From Acidobacteriota bacterium (lineage in GTDB: Bacteria > Acidobacteriota > Terriglobia > Terriglobales > Acidobacteriaceae): 64,000 bases of DNA. The position numbers were made by a program, and so were the translations under genes. A model generated the notes under the pieces. The model was not told where the DNA came from and did no database searches. It was given only the letters and a program-made list of their open reading frames with translations. Shown one piece after another: positions 27,506-36,364 of this stretch. The number at the start of each line of letters is the position of its first letter. The stretch's first letter is position 1. The stretch spans positions 62,001 through 126,000 of the forward strand of contig JAJZBZ010000007.1 in assembly GCA_021846275.1 (NCBI GenBank), read 5' to 3'.

Positions 27506-27526
27506 GCCGGGACGCGCCGTTTGGAT

Positions 27527-28927
27527 ATGATGGTCAGGAATCGCGAAAAGGGGATTGCCATCGCCGGGCCGGAAGCAAACTGCCGCGTGCTTGTAGCCGA
27601 TGACCAGCCGCATATTCTGGCGGCGGTGGAGCTGCTGCTGCGTCCGGAGGGGATGGAGGTGGAGTGTGTGCGCTCGCCGCAGATGCTGCTGGAGGCGCTG
27701 GGCGACGGGGAATTCGATGTGCTGCTGATGGACCTGAACTATGCGCGGGATACGACGTCGGGCCGCGAGGGGCTGGACCTGCTGGAGCGGATCCGGGAGA
27801 TCGATGCGCAGTTGCCTGTGATTGTGATGACGGCGTGGGCGAATATCGATCTGGCGGTGGAGTCGATCAAGCGCGGGGCGCGGGATTTTATCCAGAAGCC
27901 GTGGGACAACGAGCGCATGGTGGCCGTGGTGAAGGTGTATGCCGAACTGCGGCGGGCGCTGCGGCGGGCGCGGCAACTGGAGATGGAGAATCGGATGCTG
28001 CGCGGCGAGGGGATGCCGGATTTCATTGCGGGCGCGCCGAGTATGCAGCCTGTGCTGGAGCTGATTGCGCAGGTGGGGCCGTCGGATGCGAATGTGCTGA
28101 TTACCGGCGAGCACGGGACGGGCAAGGAGATTGTGGCGAAGCTGCTGCATGCCTCGTCGCCGCGCGCGCGGATGCCGCTGGTGGCGGTGAATGCGGGCGG
28201 GCTGCCGGAGGGTACGTTTGAGAGCGAGATATTTGGCCATGTGAAGGGCGCGTTCACGGATGCGCGTGCGGATCGCGTGGGGCGGTTTGAACTGGCGCAT
28301 GGCGGGACGATGTTTCTGGACGAGATTGCCAACGTGCCGCTGCGGCAGCAGGCGAAGCTGCTGCGCGTGCTGGAGACGGGCGAACTGGAGCGCGTGGGCA
28401 GTTCGCACACGCGCAGCGTGGATGTGCGCGTGCTGTGCGCGACGAATGCGGATTTGCACGCCGAGGCGAAGTCGGGCGGGTTTCGCGAAGACCTGCTCTT
28501 TCGCATCAACACGATTGAGATTCATCTGCCGCCGTTGCGGGAGCGGCGCGAGGATATTCCGGCGCTGGCGATGCACTTTCTGAATCGCAATCGGGCGCGG
28601 TATCGCAGGCAGGTGAGCGGGTTTTCGACCGCTGCGATGGAACAGATGCTGCAATACGGGTGGCCGGGGAATGTGCGCGAGCTGGAGCATGCGGTGGAGC
28701 GCGCGCTGCTGCTGTGTCGCGACGAGGAGATTCAGTCGGCGCACCTGTCTGTGGGCGCGCAGCGTGGTTCCGCGACCTCGTTTGAAAGCATGAGCATCGA
28801 GGATGTGGAGGCGGTGCTGATTCGCAAGGTGATGCGGCGCTGCGAGGGGAACGTGACGCGGGCGGCGGAGTCGCTGGGGATCAGCCGGGCGGCGCTGTAT
28901 CGACGCATCGAAAAATATGGACTCTGA
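27527..28927 (+). CDS. sigma-54-dependent response regulator, NtrC family
   Basis: 466 residues. The receiver domain has DD at 25-26, the phosphoacceptor Asp69 in VLLMDLNYA, the switch Thr in VIVMTAWA and the Lys in FIQKPW. The AAA+ domain (about 145-385) has Walker A GEHGTGKE and Walker B GGTMFLDEI. The sigma-54 contact loop is GAFTDA instead of the usual GAFTGA. The C-terminal Fis-type HTH is intact (GNVTRAAESLGISRAALYRR). A TTG at 27521 is also possible. It overlaps the kinase gene by 11 nt and probably activates its own operon through the sites at 17358-17484. Confidence 0.95.
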   Translation: MMVRNREKGIAIAGPEANCRVLVADDQPHILAAVELLLRPEGMEVECVRSPQMLLEALGDGEFDVLLMDLNYARDTTSGREGLDLLERIREIDAQLPVIVMTAWANIDLAVESIKRGARDFIQKPWDNERMVAVVKVYAELRRALRRARQLEMENRMLRGEGMPDFIAGAPSMQPVLELIAQVGPSDANVLITGEHGTGKEIVAKLLHASSPRARMPLVAVNAGGLPEGTFESEIFGHVKGAFTDARADRVGRFELAHGGTMFLDEIANVPLRQQAKLLRVLETGELERVGSSHTRSVDVRVLCATNADLHAEAKSGGFREDLLFRINTIEIHLPPLRERREDIPALAMHFLNRNRARYRRQVSGFSTAAMEQMLQYGWPGNVRELEHAVERALLLCRDEEIQSAHLSVGAQRGSATSFESMSIEDVEAVLIRKVMRRCEGNVTRAAESLGISRAALYRRIEKYGL

Positions 28928-30257
28928 GAAGCGACAGCACGCGCGCAGGCGATCAGTGACGCAACGGGTGATGGCGCATGGACTGTTGCTGGCGCTGCCG
29001 GGGATTGCGGCGGGAGTGGCTTACGCGGTGCGGAGGCATCCGCCGGTGGTTCCGGCGCTGGTGGTGGCGACGTTGCTTGCGGTCTATTTTTTGTTGGTAG
29101 CGGTGTCGCTGACGGAGACGATGGCGCGACCGCTGCAGACGCTGGCGAATGTGATGGCGGCGCTGCGCGAGGGGGATTATTCGTTTCGAGCGCGCGGGGC
29201 GGGCGCGACGGATGCCTTTGGCGAGCTGGCGCGGGAGATCAATTCGCTTGCCGGTCTGCTGCAGAAGCAGCGGGTGCATTCGCTGGAGTCGGCGGCGCTG
29301 TTGTCGCAGATTCTGGCGGTGATGCATGCGCCGCTGTTCACGTTTGACCGCGAGCGGAGGCTGCGCCTGGTGAACGATGCGGGATCGCAGTTGCTGGGGA
29401 TGGCTGCGGTGCGCTGCCATGGGCGGACGGCCGAGGAACTGCATCTGGATGCGCTGCTGGATGCGGCGGACAGGAGCATTCATTCCTTCGGGTCGAGCGC
29501 GAATCGATGGCTGCTGCGCAGGACGCAGTTTCGGCAGGACGGCAGGCCGCATACGCTGCTGCTGATGGCGGATGTGAGTCAGCCGTTGCAGGAAGAAGAG
29601 AAGCATGCGTGGCGGCGGATGGTGCGCGTGCTGGGGCATGAGATTTCCAATTCGCTGGCGCCGATCAAGTCGATTGCTGGAAGCCTGAGGCGGCGGCTGG
29701 AGCGAATGGGCGGTGACGAAGCCGCGCAGCAGGATTTTTTGCGCGGACTGGGCGTGATTGAAGGCCGCGCGGAGTCGCTGCATCGGTTTATACAGGCGTA
29801 TCGCGTGCTGGCGCAGTTGCCGGCTCCGCGGCGGGGGACGGTGGCGGTGGCGGAACTGGTGGAGCGAGCGGCGCTGCTGGAGCAGCGCGTGCCAGTGAGC
29901 GTGGCGGCAGGACCGGAGGTGATGGTGGAGGCCGATCCGGATCAACTGGAGCAGATGCTCATCAATCTGCTGGCGAATGCGGCGGAGGCTTCACTGGGCA
30001 ACGGCGAGCAGGCGGTGACGGCGCAGTGGCGCGTGGAGGGTGAAGCGGTCGTGATTGCGATTCGCGATGAGGGCTGCGGGATTGCGAATCCGGGGAATCT
30101 GTTTGTGCCGTTTTATACGACGAAGCCGGAGGGGAGCGGGATTGGGCTTGCGCTGGCGCAGCAGATTGCGCGGGCGCATGGGGGCGAGGTGACGCTGGAG
30201 AATCGTGAGGATGGTGCGGGAGCGGTGGCGACGGTGCGGCTGCCGCTGCGTGCCTAG
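28917..30257 (+). CDS. sensor histidine kinase, NtrY/NtrB-like, partner of the sigma-54 regulator
   Basis: 446 residues. Two closely spaced membrane helices (about 22-38 and 45-67) leave almost no periplasmic loop, so sensing is probably of the membrane or cytoplasm. A HAMP-like region (about 68-122) and a PAS-like region (about 128-222) follow. The phosphoacceptor is His241 in LGHEISNSLAP. The ATPase part has NLLANAAEAS, DEGCGI and GSGIGLALAQQIARAHGG. It overlaps the regulator by 11 nt and ends the export operon. Confidence 0.93.
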   Translation: MDSEKRQHARRRSVTQRVMAHGLLLALPGIAAGVAYAVRRHPPVVPALVVATLLAVYFLLVAVSLTETMARPLQTLANVMAALREGDYSFRARGAGATDAFGELAREINSLAGLLQKQRVHSLESAALLSQILAVMHAPLFTFDRERRLRLVNDAGSQLLGMAAVRCHGRTAEELHLDALLDAADRSIHSFGSSANRWLLRRTQFRQDGRPHTLLLMADVSQPLQEEEKHAWRRMVRVLGHEISNSLAPIKSIAGSLRRRLERMGGDEAAQQDFLRGLGVIEGRAESLHRFIQAYRVLAQLPAPRRGTVAVAELVERAALLEQRVPVSVAAGPEVMVEADPDQLEQMLINLLANAAEASLGNGEQAVTAQWRVEGEAVVIAIRDEGCGIANPGNLFVPFYTTKPEGSGIGLALAQQIARAHGGEVTLENREDGAGAVATVRLPLRA

Positions 30258-30652
30258 CGCTGCATGGTGTATGTGCGGATGTTCGTGAGTGCAACGTTCG
30301 GTCGGGATGAGCCATTGAGGCTGTCGTCCGGGTTGTTGGAGCAGGCGAGGACGACTGAGGATGGTGGAATCGGCCGACTGCATGGGGGAATGACAACGAG
30401 AAAAGCAAAGGCTGGGACAAGGGCAACGGCAAAAGCAGATTCCCTTCGGGAATGACAACCAAAAGGCGAAGGCAAGAGCAACGGCAACGGCAGAAGCAGA
30501 TTCCCTTTGGGAATGACAACCAAAAAGCGAAGGCAAGGGCAACGGCAACGGCGGCGGTGGATTTTCTGTGGGGGTGGGTGGGGAGTGGGGTCGTGCGAGA
30601 ATGAAAGTGGGTGATTCATGGAAAATTCACGCGGGAAATGGGGCTGGGAGCG
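30258..30652. other. intergenic region with tandem palindromic repeats before purL
   Basis: About 395 bases. The centre is occupied by the repeats listed separately (30434-30557), with a degenerate part-copy GGGGGAATGACAACGAG at about 30386-30402. The rest carries no gene. The purL ribosome binding site GGGAG lies at about 30646-30650. Confidence 0.6.
30434..30557 (+). repeat. two tandem 61-bp units with the ATTCCC-TTC-GGGAAT palindrome
   Basis: Each unit begins AGCAGATTCCCTTCGGGAAT (second copy with TTT in the loop) and continues GACAACCAAAAGGCGAAGGC, then a GCAACGGC-rich run. Starts are at 30434 and 30495. The core forms a 6-bp hairpin with a 3-nt loop. The same core occurs twice inside the FAD oxidoreductase gene at 36711 and 36756. 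Confidence 0.85.
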
Positions 30653-33166
30653 ATGAGCGAAGCGGCGCGGGGTGGGGTGTTGGCGAGCGGGCAGGCGGGC
30701 GTGTCGTCGGGTGTGCCGGAGGCGACCGTGGTGACGGCTGAGGTGCTGGCGCGGCATGGGATTACGGGCGGGGAGTATGAGCGGATTCTGGCGGCGCTGG
30801 GGCGCGTGCCTTCGCTGACGGAGCTGGGGATTTATTCGGTGATGTGGAGCGAGCACTGCTCGTACAAGTCGTCGCGGGTGCATCTGAAGCGGCTGCCGAC
30901 GAAGAGCGAGCGCGTGGTGCAGGGGCCGGGCGAGAATGCCGGGATTATTGACGTGGGGGATGGGTGGGCGTGCGCGTTCAAGATTGAGAGCCATAATCAT
31001 CCGAGCTATATTGAGCCGCACCAGGGCGCGGCGACGGGTGTGGGCGGGATTCTGCGGGATATTTTCACGATGGGCGCGCGGCCGCTGGCGGTGATGGATT
31101 CGTTGCGGTTTGGACCGCTGGACGCGCAGGCGATCGAGGGCGCTGGCGCGGGTTCCGGTGCGGCTGCCGAGCGGGCGGCTGTGGTGCGGAAGAACCACGC
31201 GATTGTGGAGGGCGTGGTGAGCGGGATTGCCGGGTATGGGAACTGTTTCGGGGTGCCGAATCTGGGTGGGGAGACGAAGTTTGAGCCGTGCTACAGCGGG
31301 AATCCGCTGGTGAATGCGTTTGCGCTGGGCCTCGTGAGGCGGGACGAGATTTTCTATGGCAAGGCGGCGGGAGTGGGGAATCCGGTGATCTACGTGGGCG
31401 CGAAGACGGGCCGGGACGGGATTCACGGGGCGACGATGGCTTCCGAGGAGTTTCACGAAGGGACGGAGGAAAAACGGCCGAATGTGCAGGTGGGCGACCC
31501 GTTCCTGGAAAAGCTGCTGATGGAGGCTTGCCTGGAGGCGATGCGGACGGGCGCGATTGTGGGGATACAGGACATGGGCGCGGCGGGGCTGACGTGTTCG
31601 ACGTGCGAGATGGGCGCGCGGGGCGGCGTGGGCGTGGAGATTGAACTGGACGAGGTGCCGCAGCGGGAGACGGGCATGACGAGCTACGAGATCATGCTGT
31701 CAGAGAGCCAGGAGCGGATGTTGCTGGTGGCCGAGCGCGGGCGCGAGGATGAGGTGTTGCGCGTCTTTGCCAAGTGGGGGCTGGATGCGGTGGCGATTGG
31801 GCGGGTGATTGCCGAGCCGCGGATGCGCGTGAGGCACCACGGGGTGATGATGGCGGATATTCCGAACCAGTCGCTGACCGACGATGCGCCGCTGTACAGG
31901 AGGCCGGTGGGCGAGTGGCGCGCGCCGGTGAGCGGGGAGATTCCGGCGGAGGCCCTCGATCGGCTCACGATGCAGCGGGACTATACGGCGGACCTGCGGC
32001 TGCTGCTGCGGAGCGGGAATGCGTGCTCGAAGCGGTGGGTGCATGAGCAGTACGACACGATGGTGCAGACGAATACGGTGCTGGGACCGGGGGTGGGCGA
32101 AGCGGGCGTGATGCGGATCAAGGGGACGGGCGAGGCTGGACGCGAGCGCGGGCTGGCGATGGCCGTGGATGGGAATGGGCGATGGTGCTGGCTGGACCCG
32201 AAGCTGGGCGCGATGCACGCGGTGGCCGAGGCGGCGCGAAAGGTGGCGGCTGTGGGCGCGGAGCCGGTGGCGGCGACCAATTGCCTGAACTTCGGGAATC
32301 CGGAAAAGCCGGAGATCATGGCGCAGTTTTCGGCGGCGATTGATGGGCTGGCGGAGGCGTGTGTGGCGCTGGGAACGCCGATTACGGGCGGAAATGTTTC
32401 GCTGTATAACGAGACGCGGGGAGTGGGGATTTATCCGACGCCGGTGGTGGGGGTGGTCGGTGTGATGGAGGATGTTTCGCGGGCGGTGGGGTCGAGTTTC
32501 CGGCGGGTGGGCGAGGCGGTGATGGTGCTGTGGCCGATGGCGGAGCCGGGCAGGCCGGAGCCGAAGCTGGCGGTGCCGTTTGAGCCGGTGGGAATCAATC
32601 CGTACATTGTGTATTCGCTGGTGCCGGTGGATGAGGCGGAACTGGTGCCGGAGGGTGAACAGAGCGAGGCCCTGCGGCGGTTCGGATCGTCGGAGTATGC
32701 GCAGGTGGTGCTGGGCCGGGTGTGGGGCGCGCCGCCGGAGTTGAATCTGGAGGCTGAGGCGAGGCTGCACCGGCTGCTGAGGACGTTGGCCGGGCGCGGG
32801 CTGACGACGATGGCGCGGGATGTGGCCGATGGCGGGCTGGCGGTGGCGCTGGCGCAGGCGGCGATGGCGCAGGGAGTGGGCGCGGTGGTGGAGCAGAGGC
32901 CGGAGCTTGCGGCGGCACCGCTGTTTGGGATTTTTGCCGAGCCTGCTTCGACGATGGTGATTGCGGCGGCGGCGAAGCATGTGGGCGAGATCGAGCGGCT
33001 GGCCGCCGAGCACGGCTTCTGCGCGGCGCGCGTGGGCACGACGGGCGGCGAGCGGCTGGAGATTTCAATCTATGGTCAGAAGGTGATCGGGGCGCGGGTG
33101 AGCGACCTGAGCGGCGAGTGGGGCGAGGCGCTGGAAGCGGCGCTCGACGAAGAGGTGATGGCATGA
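30653..33166 (+). CDS. purL: phosphoribosylformylglycinamidine synthase subunit II (small-type PurL)
   Basis: 837 residues from the ATG at 30653, after GGGAG. It makes FGAM from FGAR, glutamine-derived ammonia and ATP. Family segments include [43 protein letters not shown] with the catalytic His, [17 protein letters not shown], and the C-terminal [16 protein letters not shown]. It is the bacterial small form and therefore needs PurS and PurQ, which are not in this window. It is slightly longer than usual because of a roughly 30-residue N-terminal tail. It overlaps purF by ATGA. Confidence 0.97.
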   Translation: MSEAARGGVLASGQAGVSSGVPEATVVTAEVLARHGITGGEYERILAALGRVPSLTELGIYSVMWSEHCSYKSSRVHLKRLPTKSERVVQGPGENAGIIDVGDGWACAFKIESHNHPSYIEPHQGAATGVGGILRDIFTMGARPLAVMDSLRFGPLDAQAIEGAGAGSGAAAERAAVVRKNHAIVEGVVSGIAGYGNCFGVPNLGGETKFEPCYSGNPLVNAFALGLVRRDEIFYGKAAGVGNPVIYVGAKTGRDGIHGATMASEEFHEGTEEKRPNVQVGDPFLEKLLMEACLEAMRTGAIVGIQDMGAAGLTCSTCEMGARGGVGVEIELDEVPQRETGMTSYEIMLSESQERMLLVAERGREDEVLRVFAKWGLDAVAIGRVIAEPRMRVRHHGVMMADIPNQSLTDDAPLYRRPVGEWRAPVSGEIPAEALDRLTMQRDYTADLRLLLRSGNACSKRWVHEQYDTMVQTNTVLGPGVGEAGVMRIKGTGEAGRERGLAMAVDGNGRWCWLDPKLGAMHAVAEAARKVAAVGAEPVAATNCLNFGNPEKPEIMAQFSAAIDGLAEACVALGTPITGGNVSLYNETRGVGIYPTPVVGVVGVMEDVSRAVGSSFRRVGEAVMVLWPMAEPGRPEPKLAVPFEPVGINPYIVYSLVPVDEAELVPEGEQSEALRRFGSSEYAQVVLGRVWGAPPELNLEAEARLHRLLRTLAGRGLTTMARDVADGGLAVALAQAAMAQGVGAVVEQRPELAAAPLFGIFAEPASTMVIAAAAKHVGEIERLAAEHGFCAARVGTTGGERLEISIYGQKVIGARVSDLSGEWGEALEAALDEEVMA

Positions 33167-34758
33167 GCGCAGTTCGGGATGTGGCTCGCGGTGGGACTCG
33201 GAGTGTGGCTCGGCTGTATGAGAGTGTGGCGGGGATGGGCGAGCGGGCGATGGATGGCTCGCTGAGCGAAGCGGAGATGAGGACTGCGGCGCGGCGCGAG
33301 CGAGAGGACGATGCGCTGGCCGACACGCTGCGGGAGGAGTGCGGCGTGATGGCCGTGCATGGACACGCGGAGGCGGCGCGGCAGGTGTATCTGGGGCTGT
33401 ATGCGTTGCAGCATCGCGGGCAGGAGTCGGCGGGGATTGCGACGGCGAATGGGCAGACGCTGAGCAACATCAAGGGGATGGGGCTGGTGTCGGAGATTTT
33501 TACCGAGGAAGTGCTGGCGAAGCTGCCGGGAACGCTGAGCATCGGGCATACCCGGTACTCGACGACGGGAGATTCGGCGCTGCTGAATGCGCAGCCGATT
33601 CGAGTGGAATCGACGAAGGGGCTGATTGCGATTGCGCACAATGGGAACCTGGTGAATCTGGGGAATCTGAGGACGAGGCTGGAGCGCGCGGGCGCGTATT
33701 TTCAGACGACTTCGGACTCGGAGATTATTGTGCAGTTGATTGCGCACTCGACCGAGGGGACGCTGGTGGATGCGATTGCGGATTCGCTGAAGCAGGTGGA
33801 GGGCGCGTTTTCGATTGTGATGATGACGCGGGACAGGGTCTTTGCGGCGCGGGATCCGCGCGGGTTTCGTCCGCTGTCGATGGGGCGGATTCGCAATGCG
33901 GACGGGCCGGATACGATTGTGTTTGCTTCGGAGACCTGCGCGTTTGACCTGTTGCGGGCCGAGTATGAGCGCGACGTGGAGCCGGGCGAACTGGTGATGG
34001 TGACCGAGGATGGAGTGACGAGCCGGTACTTTGCGCAGGGTGTGGAGCAGGCGAGCTGCATCTTTGAGCATGTGTACTTTGCGCGGCCGGACAGTCGGAT
34101 TTATGGGCGATGGGTGCAGGCGAGCCGCGAGGAGATGGGACGGCAACTGGCGCGGGAGTCGCATGTGGACGCGGATCTGATTGTGCCGGTGCCGGACTCG
34201 GGCGTGACGGCAGCAATTGGCTACGCGGCGGAGGCGGGAATTCCCTTTCGGCTGGGGCTGATTCGCAATCACTACGTGGGCAGGACGTTTATTGAGCCGG
34301 AGCAGAGGGTGAGGGATTTTGGCGTGAAGCTGAAGCTGAATCCGGTGAGGAATCTGCTGGAAGGCAAGCGGATCATCCTGATCGATGACTCGATTATTCG
34401 CGGGACGACGAGCCGGAAGATTGTGCGGATGGTGCGCGGCGCGGGCGCAAAGGAAGTGCATCTGCGGATCAGTTGTCCGCCGACGATCTCGCCGTGTTTT
34501 TATGGGGTGGACACGCCGAGCAAGAAGGATCTGATTGCGGCGAATCAGTCGGTGGAGGAGATTCGACAGTTCATTGAAGCCGATTCGCTGGCGTACCTCT
34601 CACTCGACGGGCTGGTGCGCTGCTGCGACGAGACGGGCAGGACGGGGTTCTGCACGGCCTGCTACACCGGAAGGTATCCGACGCAGTGGGTGGATGTGGA
34701 CGAGATTCTGCCGGCGAAGGTGCCGATGGAGATGCAGATGAGCTTCCCCGACCGCTAA
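33163..34758 (+). CDS. purF: amidophosphoribosyltransferase
   Basis: 531 residues. It makes phosphoribosylamine from PRPP and glutamine, the first purine step. The glutaminase nucleophile is Cys60 in [12 protein letters not shown]. In relatives this Cys becomes residue 1 after processing, so a 59-residue propeptide would be needed, longer than I expect. The ATGA overlap with purL supports this start, but a later ATG (33280, [11 protein letters not shown]) is possible. The PRPP loop [17 protein letters not shown] is intact. Cys at SCPPTISPC and [15 protein letters not shown] suggest the Fe-S form as in Bacillus. Confidence 0.96.
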   Translation: MSAVRDVARGGTRSVARLYESVAGMGERAMDGSLSEAEMRTAARREREDDALADTLREECGVMAVHGHAEAARQVYLGLYALQHRGQESAGIATANGQTLSNIKGMGLVSEIFTEEVLAKLPGTLSIGHTRYSTTGDSALLNAQPIRVESTKGLIAIAHNGNLVNLGNLRTRLERAGAYFQTTSDSEIIVQLIAHSTEGTLVDAIADSLKQVEGAFSIVMMTRDRVFAARDPRGFRPLSMGRIRNADGPDTIVFASETCAFDLLRAEYERDVEPGELVMVTEDGVTSRYFAQGVEQASCIFEHVYFARPDSRIYGRWVQASREEMGRQLARESHVDADLIVPVPDSGVTAAIGYAAEAGIPFRLGLIRNHYVGRTFIEPEQRVRDFGVKLKLNPVRNLLEGKRIILIDDSIIRGTTSRKIVRMVRGAGAKEVHLRISCPPTISPCFYGVDTPSKKDLIAANQSVEEIRQFIEADSLAYLSLDGLVRCCDETGRTGFCTACYTGRYPTQWVDVDEILPAKVPMEMQMSFPDR

Positions 34759-34810
34759 CCACTGCGTGGGGCAGCCGCGCGCTTTGCGCGCCACGGCCTT
34801 TTGCGGCCGC

Positions 34811-34826
34811 TCCCGTTGGTCGCGGG
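34811..34826 (+). repeat. dispersed repeat, copy 2 (CCGTTGGTCGCGGG core)
   Basis: TCCCGTTGGTCGCGGG, matching copy 1 at 14753-14768 in 15 of 16 positions. It is preceded here by the self-complementary GCGCGC-TTT-GCGCGC (about 34778-34792) and GCGGCCGC. It lies between the purF stop and the converging beta-barrel gene, so it could double as a transcription stop. Confidence 0.5.
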
Positions 34827-34861
34827 CGGGCAGCGGATGAAAATGAGCAGAAGAGCATTCC

Positions 34862-36109
34862 TTAAAAGCGCCAGCCCGCACCGATGAGCAGCAAAGGGGA
34901 ATAGGTGGCTGTTGCCGATTGAGTTTGTGAGTTGATCGGTGGCGGTTCGCTGACCTGTACGGAGTGATAGGAGGTGGCCTGTTCGTCGGCGTCGATTCGG
35001 AGGAGCCAGTGTGGGCCGCGCGGGTAAAGCTCGATGATGGCGCCGGCGTCCTGAGCGAAATCCCAGGCGCGGACGGGTGGCGGAGAGGCAACGTTCTGGT
35101 TGATCGTCGAGGCAAAGGTCACCGCTCCGAAACGGTATTTGGCAAAGGCGGCGTAGTGTTTGCGCTGAAGGCCGATTCTAGGGCCGGCGTAGAACTCGGA
35201 TTCCGTGCCGCCATCCTGATAGTTTGGCTGGTCGCCACCAGGCAGGAGGATGGCGGAAGTGTCGATGCCGATCCATGAGCGGAAGTCGTGGGCGGCACTG
35301 ACGGCGAGACCGGAATCCGGGCTGAGGTAAATGCCGTTGAAGTTGAGGTGAGGCTGCACCTGAAGAGCGTAGGCGAGGGTGACTTCGTTGGCTGTGCGGG
35401 AGGAAAATGTTCCTGGATTTGGGTCTTCGGGAAGCGGCTTTCCGAATGCGTGCGCAAGGCCGAGCGAGAAGGTCGGGTGGTTTTCGACGGTTCCCGGAAG
35501 GGTGTAGGCAAACCCGCCGACTGCGTCGCCGTTGCTGCCTTTTTCAACGAAGTAGATGGAGCTGAATTCCATGCGGATGGCGTCGTGTTTGTCGGCTTGG
35601 ACTTCCATGCCGATGCCCTGATCGAGAGCGAAGTCGGTGGATCGCGCGGTCTGCCATCCGGATTGGGTGATAGCTTCTCCGGCCTGGCTGAAGCTGACGA
35701 ATCCAGGAGCAATGCGATCGTAAAATCGGATGCGTTTTCCGTCGGTGGCGGTGCGCAGTCCTGCGCTGACGAGCAGTACGTTGCCGCCGCTGAGGGATTG
35801 GATGGGCTGCTTTCCGAAGAGGTAAGCGGCGCGGCTCTCCAGCATGAGATGGCGGGAGATGCCCCAGGTGTAGTCGATCATGGGTCCGGCAAAGATCTGC
35901 TCATGGTTTGTGCCAAGAAGGCTGATGGAACTCGGTCCGGTGGTGACGTGATAGGGGCCGGTGACCTGATTGTCGGTGGTTTGGCCGAGAGCGCCGATCT
36001 CGATGGTCTGGCGCTGCTGGGCGGCTACGGTTGGCGTGATGAGCAGTGGGAGACAGGCAGGGAACGCACTGGCGACGGCAAGGACAAAGCGCGGAGAAAG
36101 GTTTCGCAT
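34862..36109 (-). CDS. outer-membrane beta-barrel protein, function unknown
   Basis: 415 residues from the Met at 36109, which opens a signal peptide (MRNLSPRFVLAVASAFPACL, cleavage after TVAA). The rest alternates polar and hydrophobic residues in many 9-12 residue strands (HLMLESRAAYLF, HDAIRMEFSSIYFV, NEVTLAYALQVQPHLNF, HYAAFAKYRFGAVTF). It ends in LLLIGAGWRF, with the C-terminal Phe typical of BAM-inserted barrels. No ligand-binding motif is recognised. It resembles acidobacterial proteins annotated only as outer-membrane beta-barrel. It converges with purF and is divergent from the FAD gene. Confidence 0.75.
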   Translation of the reverse strand: MRNLSPRFVLAVASAFPACLPLLITPTVAAQQRQTIEIGALGQTTDNQVTGPYHVTTGPSSISLLGTNHEQIFAGPMIDYTWGISRHLMLESRAAYLFGKQPIQSLSGGNVLLVSAGLRTATDGKRIRFYDRIAPGFVSFSQAGEAITQSGWQTARSTDFALDQGIGMEVQADKHDAIRMEFSSIYFVEKGSNGDAVGGFAYTLPGTVENHPTFSLGLAHAFGKPLPEDPNPGTFSSRTANEVTLAYALQVQPHLNFNGIYLSPDSGLAVSAAHDFRSWIGIDTSAILLPGGDQPNYQDGGTESEFYAGPRIGLQRKHYAAFAKYRFGAVTFASTINQNVASPPPVRAWDFAQDAGAIIELYPRGPHWLLRIDADEQATSYHSVQVSEPPPINSQTQSATATYSPLLLIGAGWRF

Positions 36110-36364
36110 CATTGGCAGCATCCAGCTTCGCGAACAAATGCTCAGGTTGACTTTGTGATGGGACCGCGTGGTGCGCAGAAGACGAGATGAGCATAGCGGA
36201 GTTTTCGGCGCGCAGCAAGGAGTTTGTTTCCAGTGGGAGACAGGGCTGCGGCGGCGGATGGGCGAGTGAGCCGGGGCTGGGCAGCGATGGAGCGTGTGAA
36301 AGAAGAGGTGCCGGGATGGCGGGATGGTCGGGGCTTCGGCATAATCGGAAGCAGGGAACTCCGA

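Noticed and set aside
25094-28744. Very long antisense open frames (up to about 1200 codons) opposite the TolC, regulator and other genes, also at 47.9-50.7 kb and 19.5-21.4 kb
   Set aside because: They are rich in Arg, His, Pro and Gln with no domains. In GC-rich DNA, the frames antisense to real genes rarely meet stop codons. The real gene on the other strand has clear motifs in each case.
30434-30557. Tandem 61-bp repeats as a CRISPR array
   Set aside because: Only two units, and the repeats are contiguous, with sequence shared along the whole unit rather than unique spacers. No cas genes are near.
34778-34800. GCGCGC-TTT-GCGCGC as an intrinsic terminator after purF
   Set aside because: The stem is strong, but the following bases are CCACGGCC on the plus strand and no U-run exists on the minus strand.
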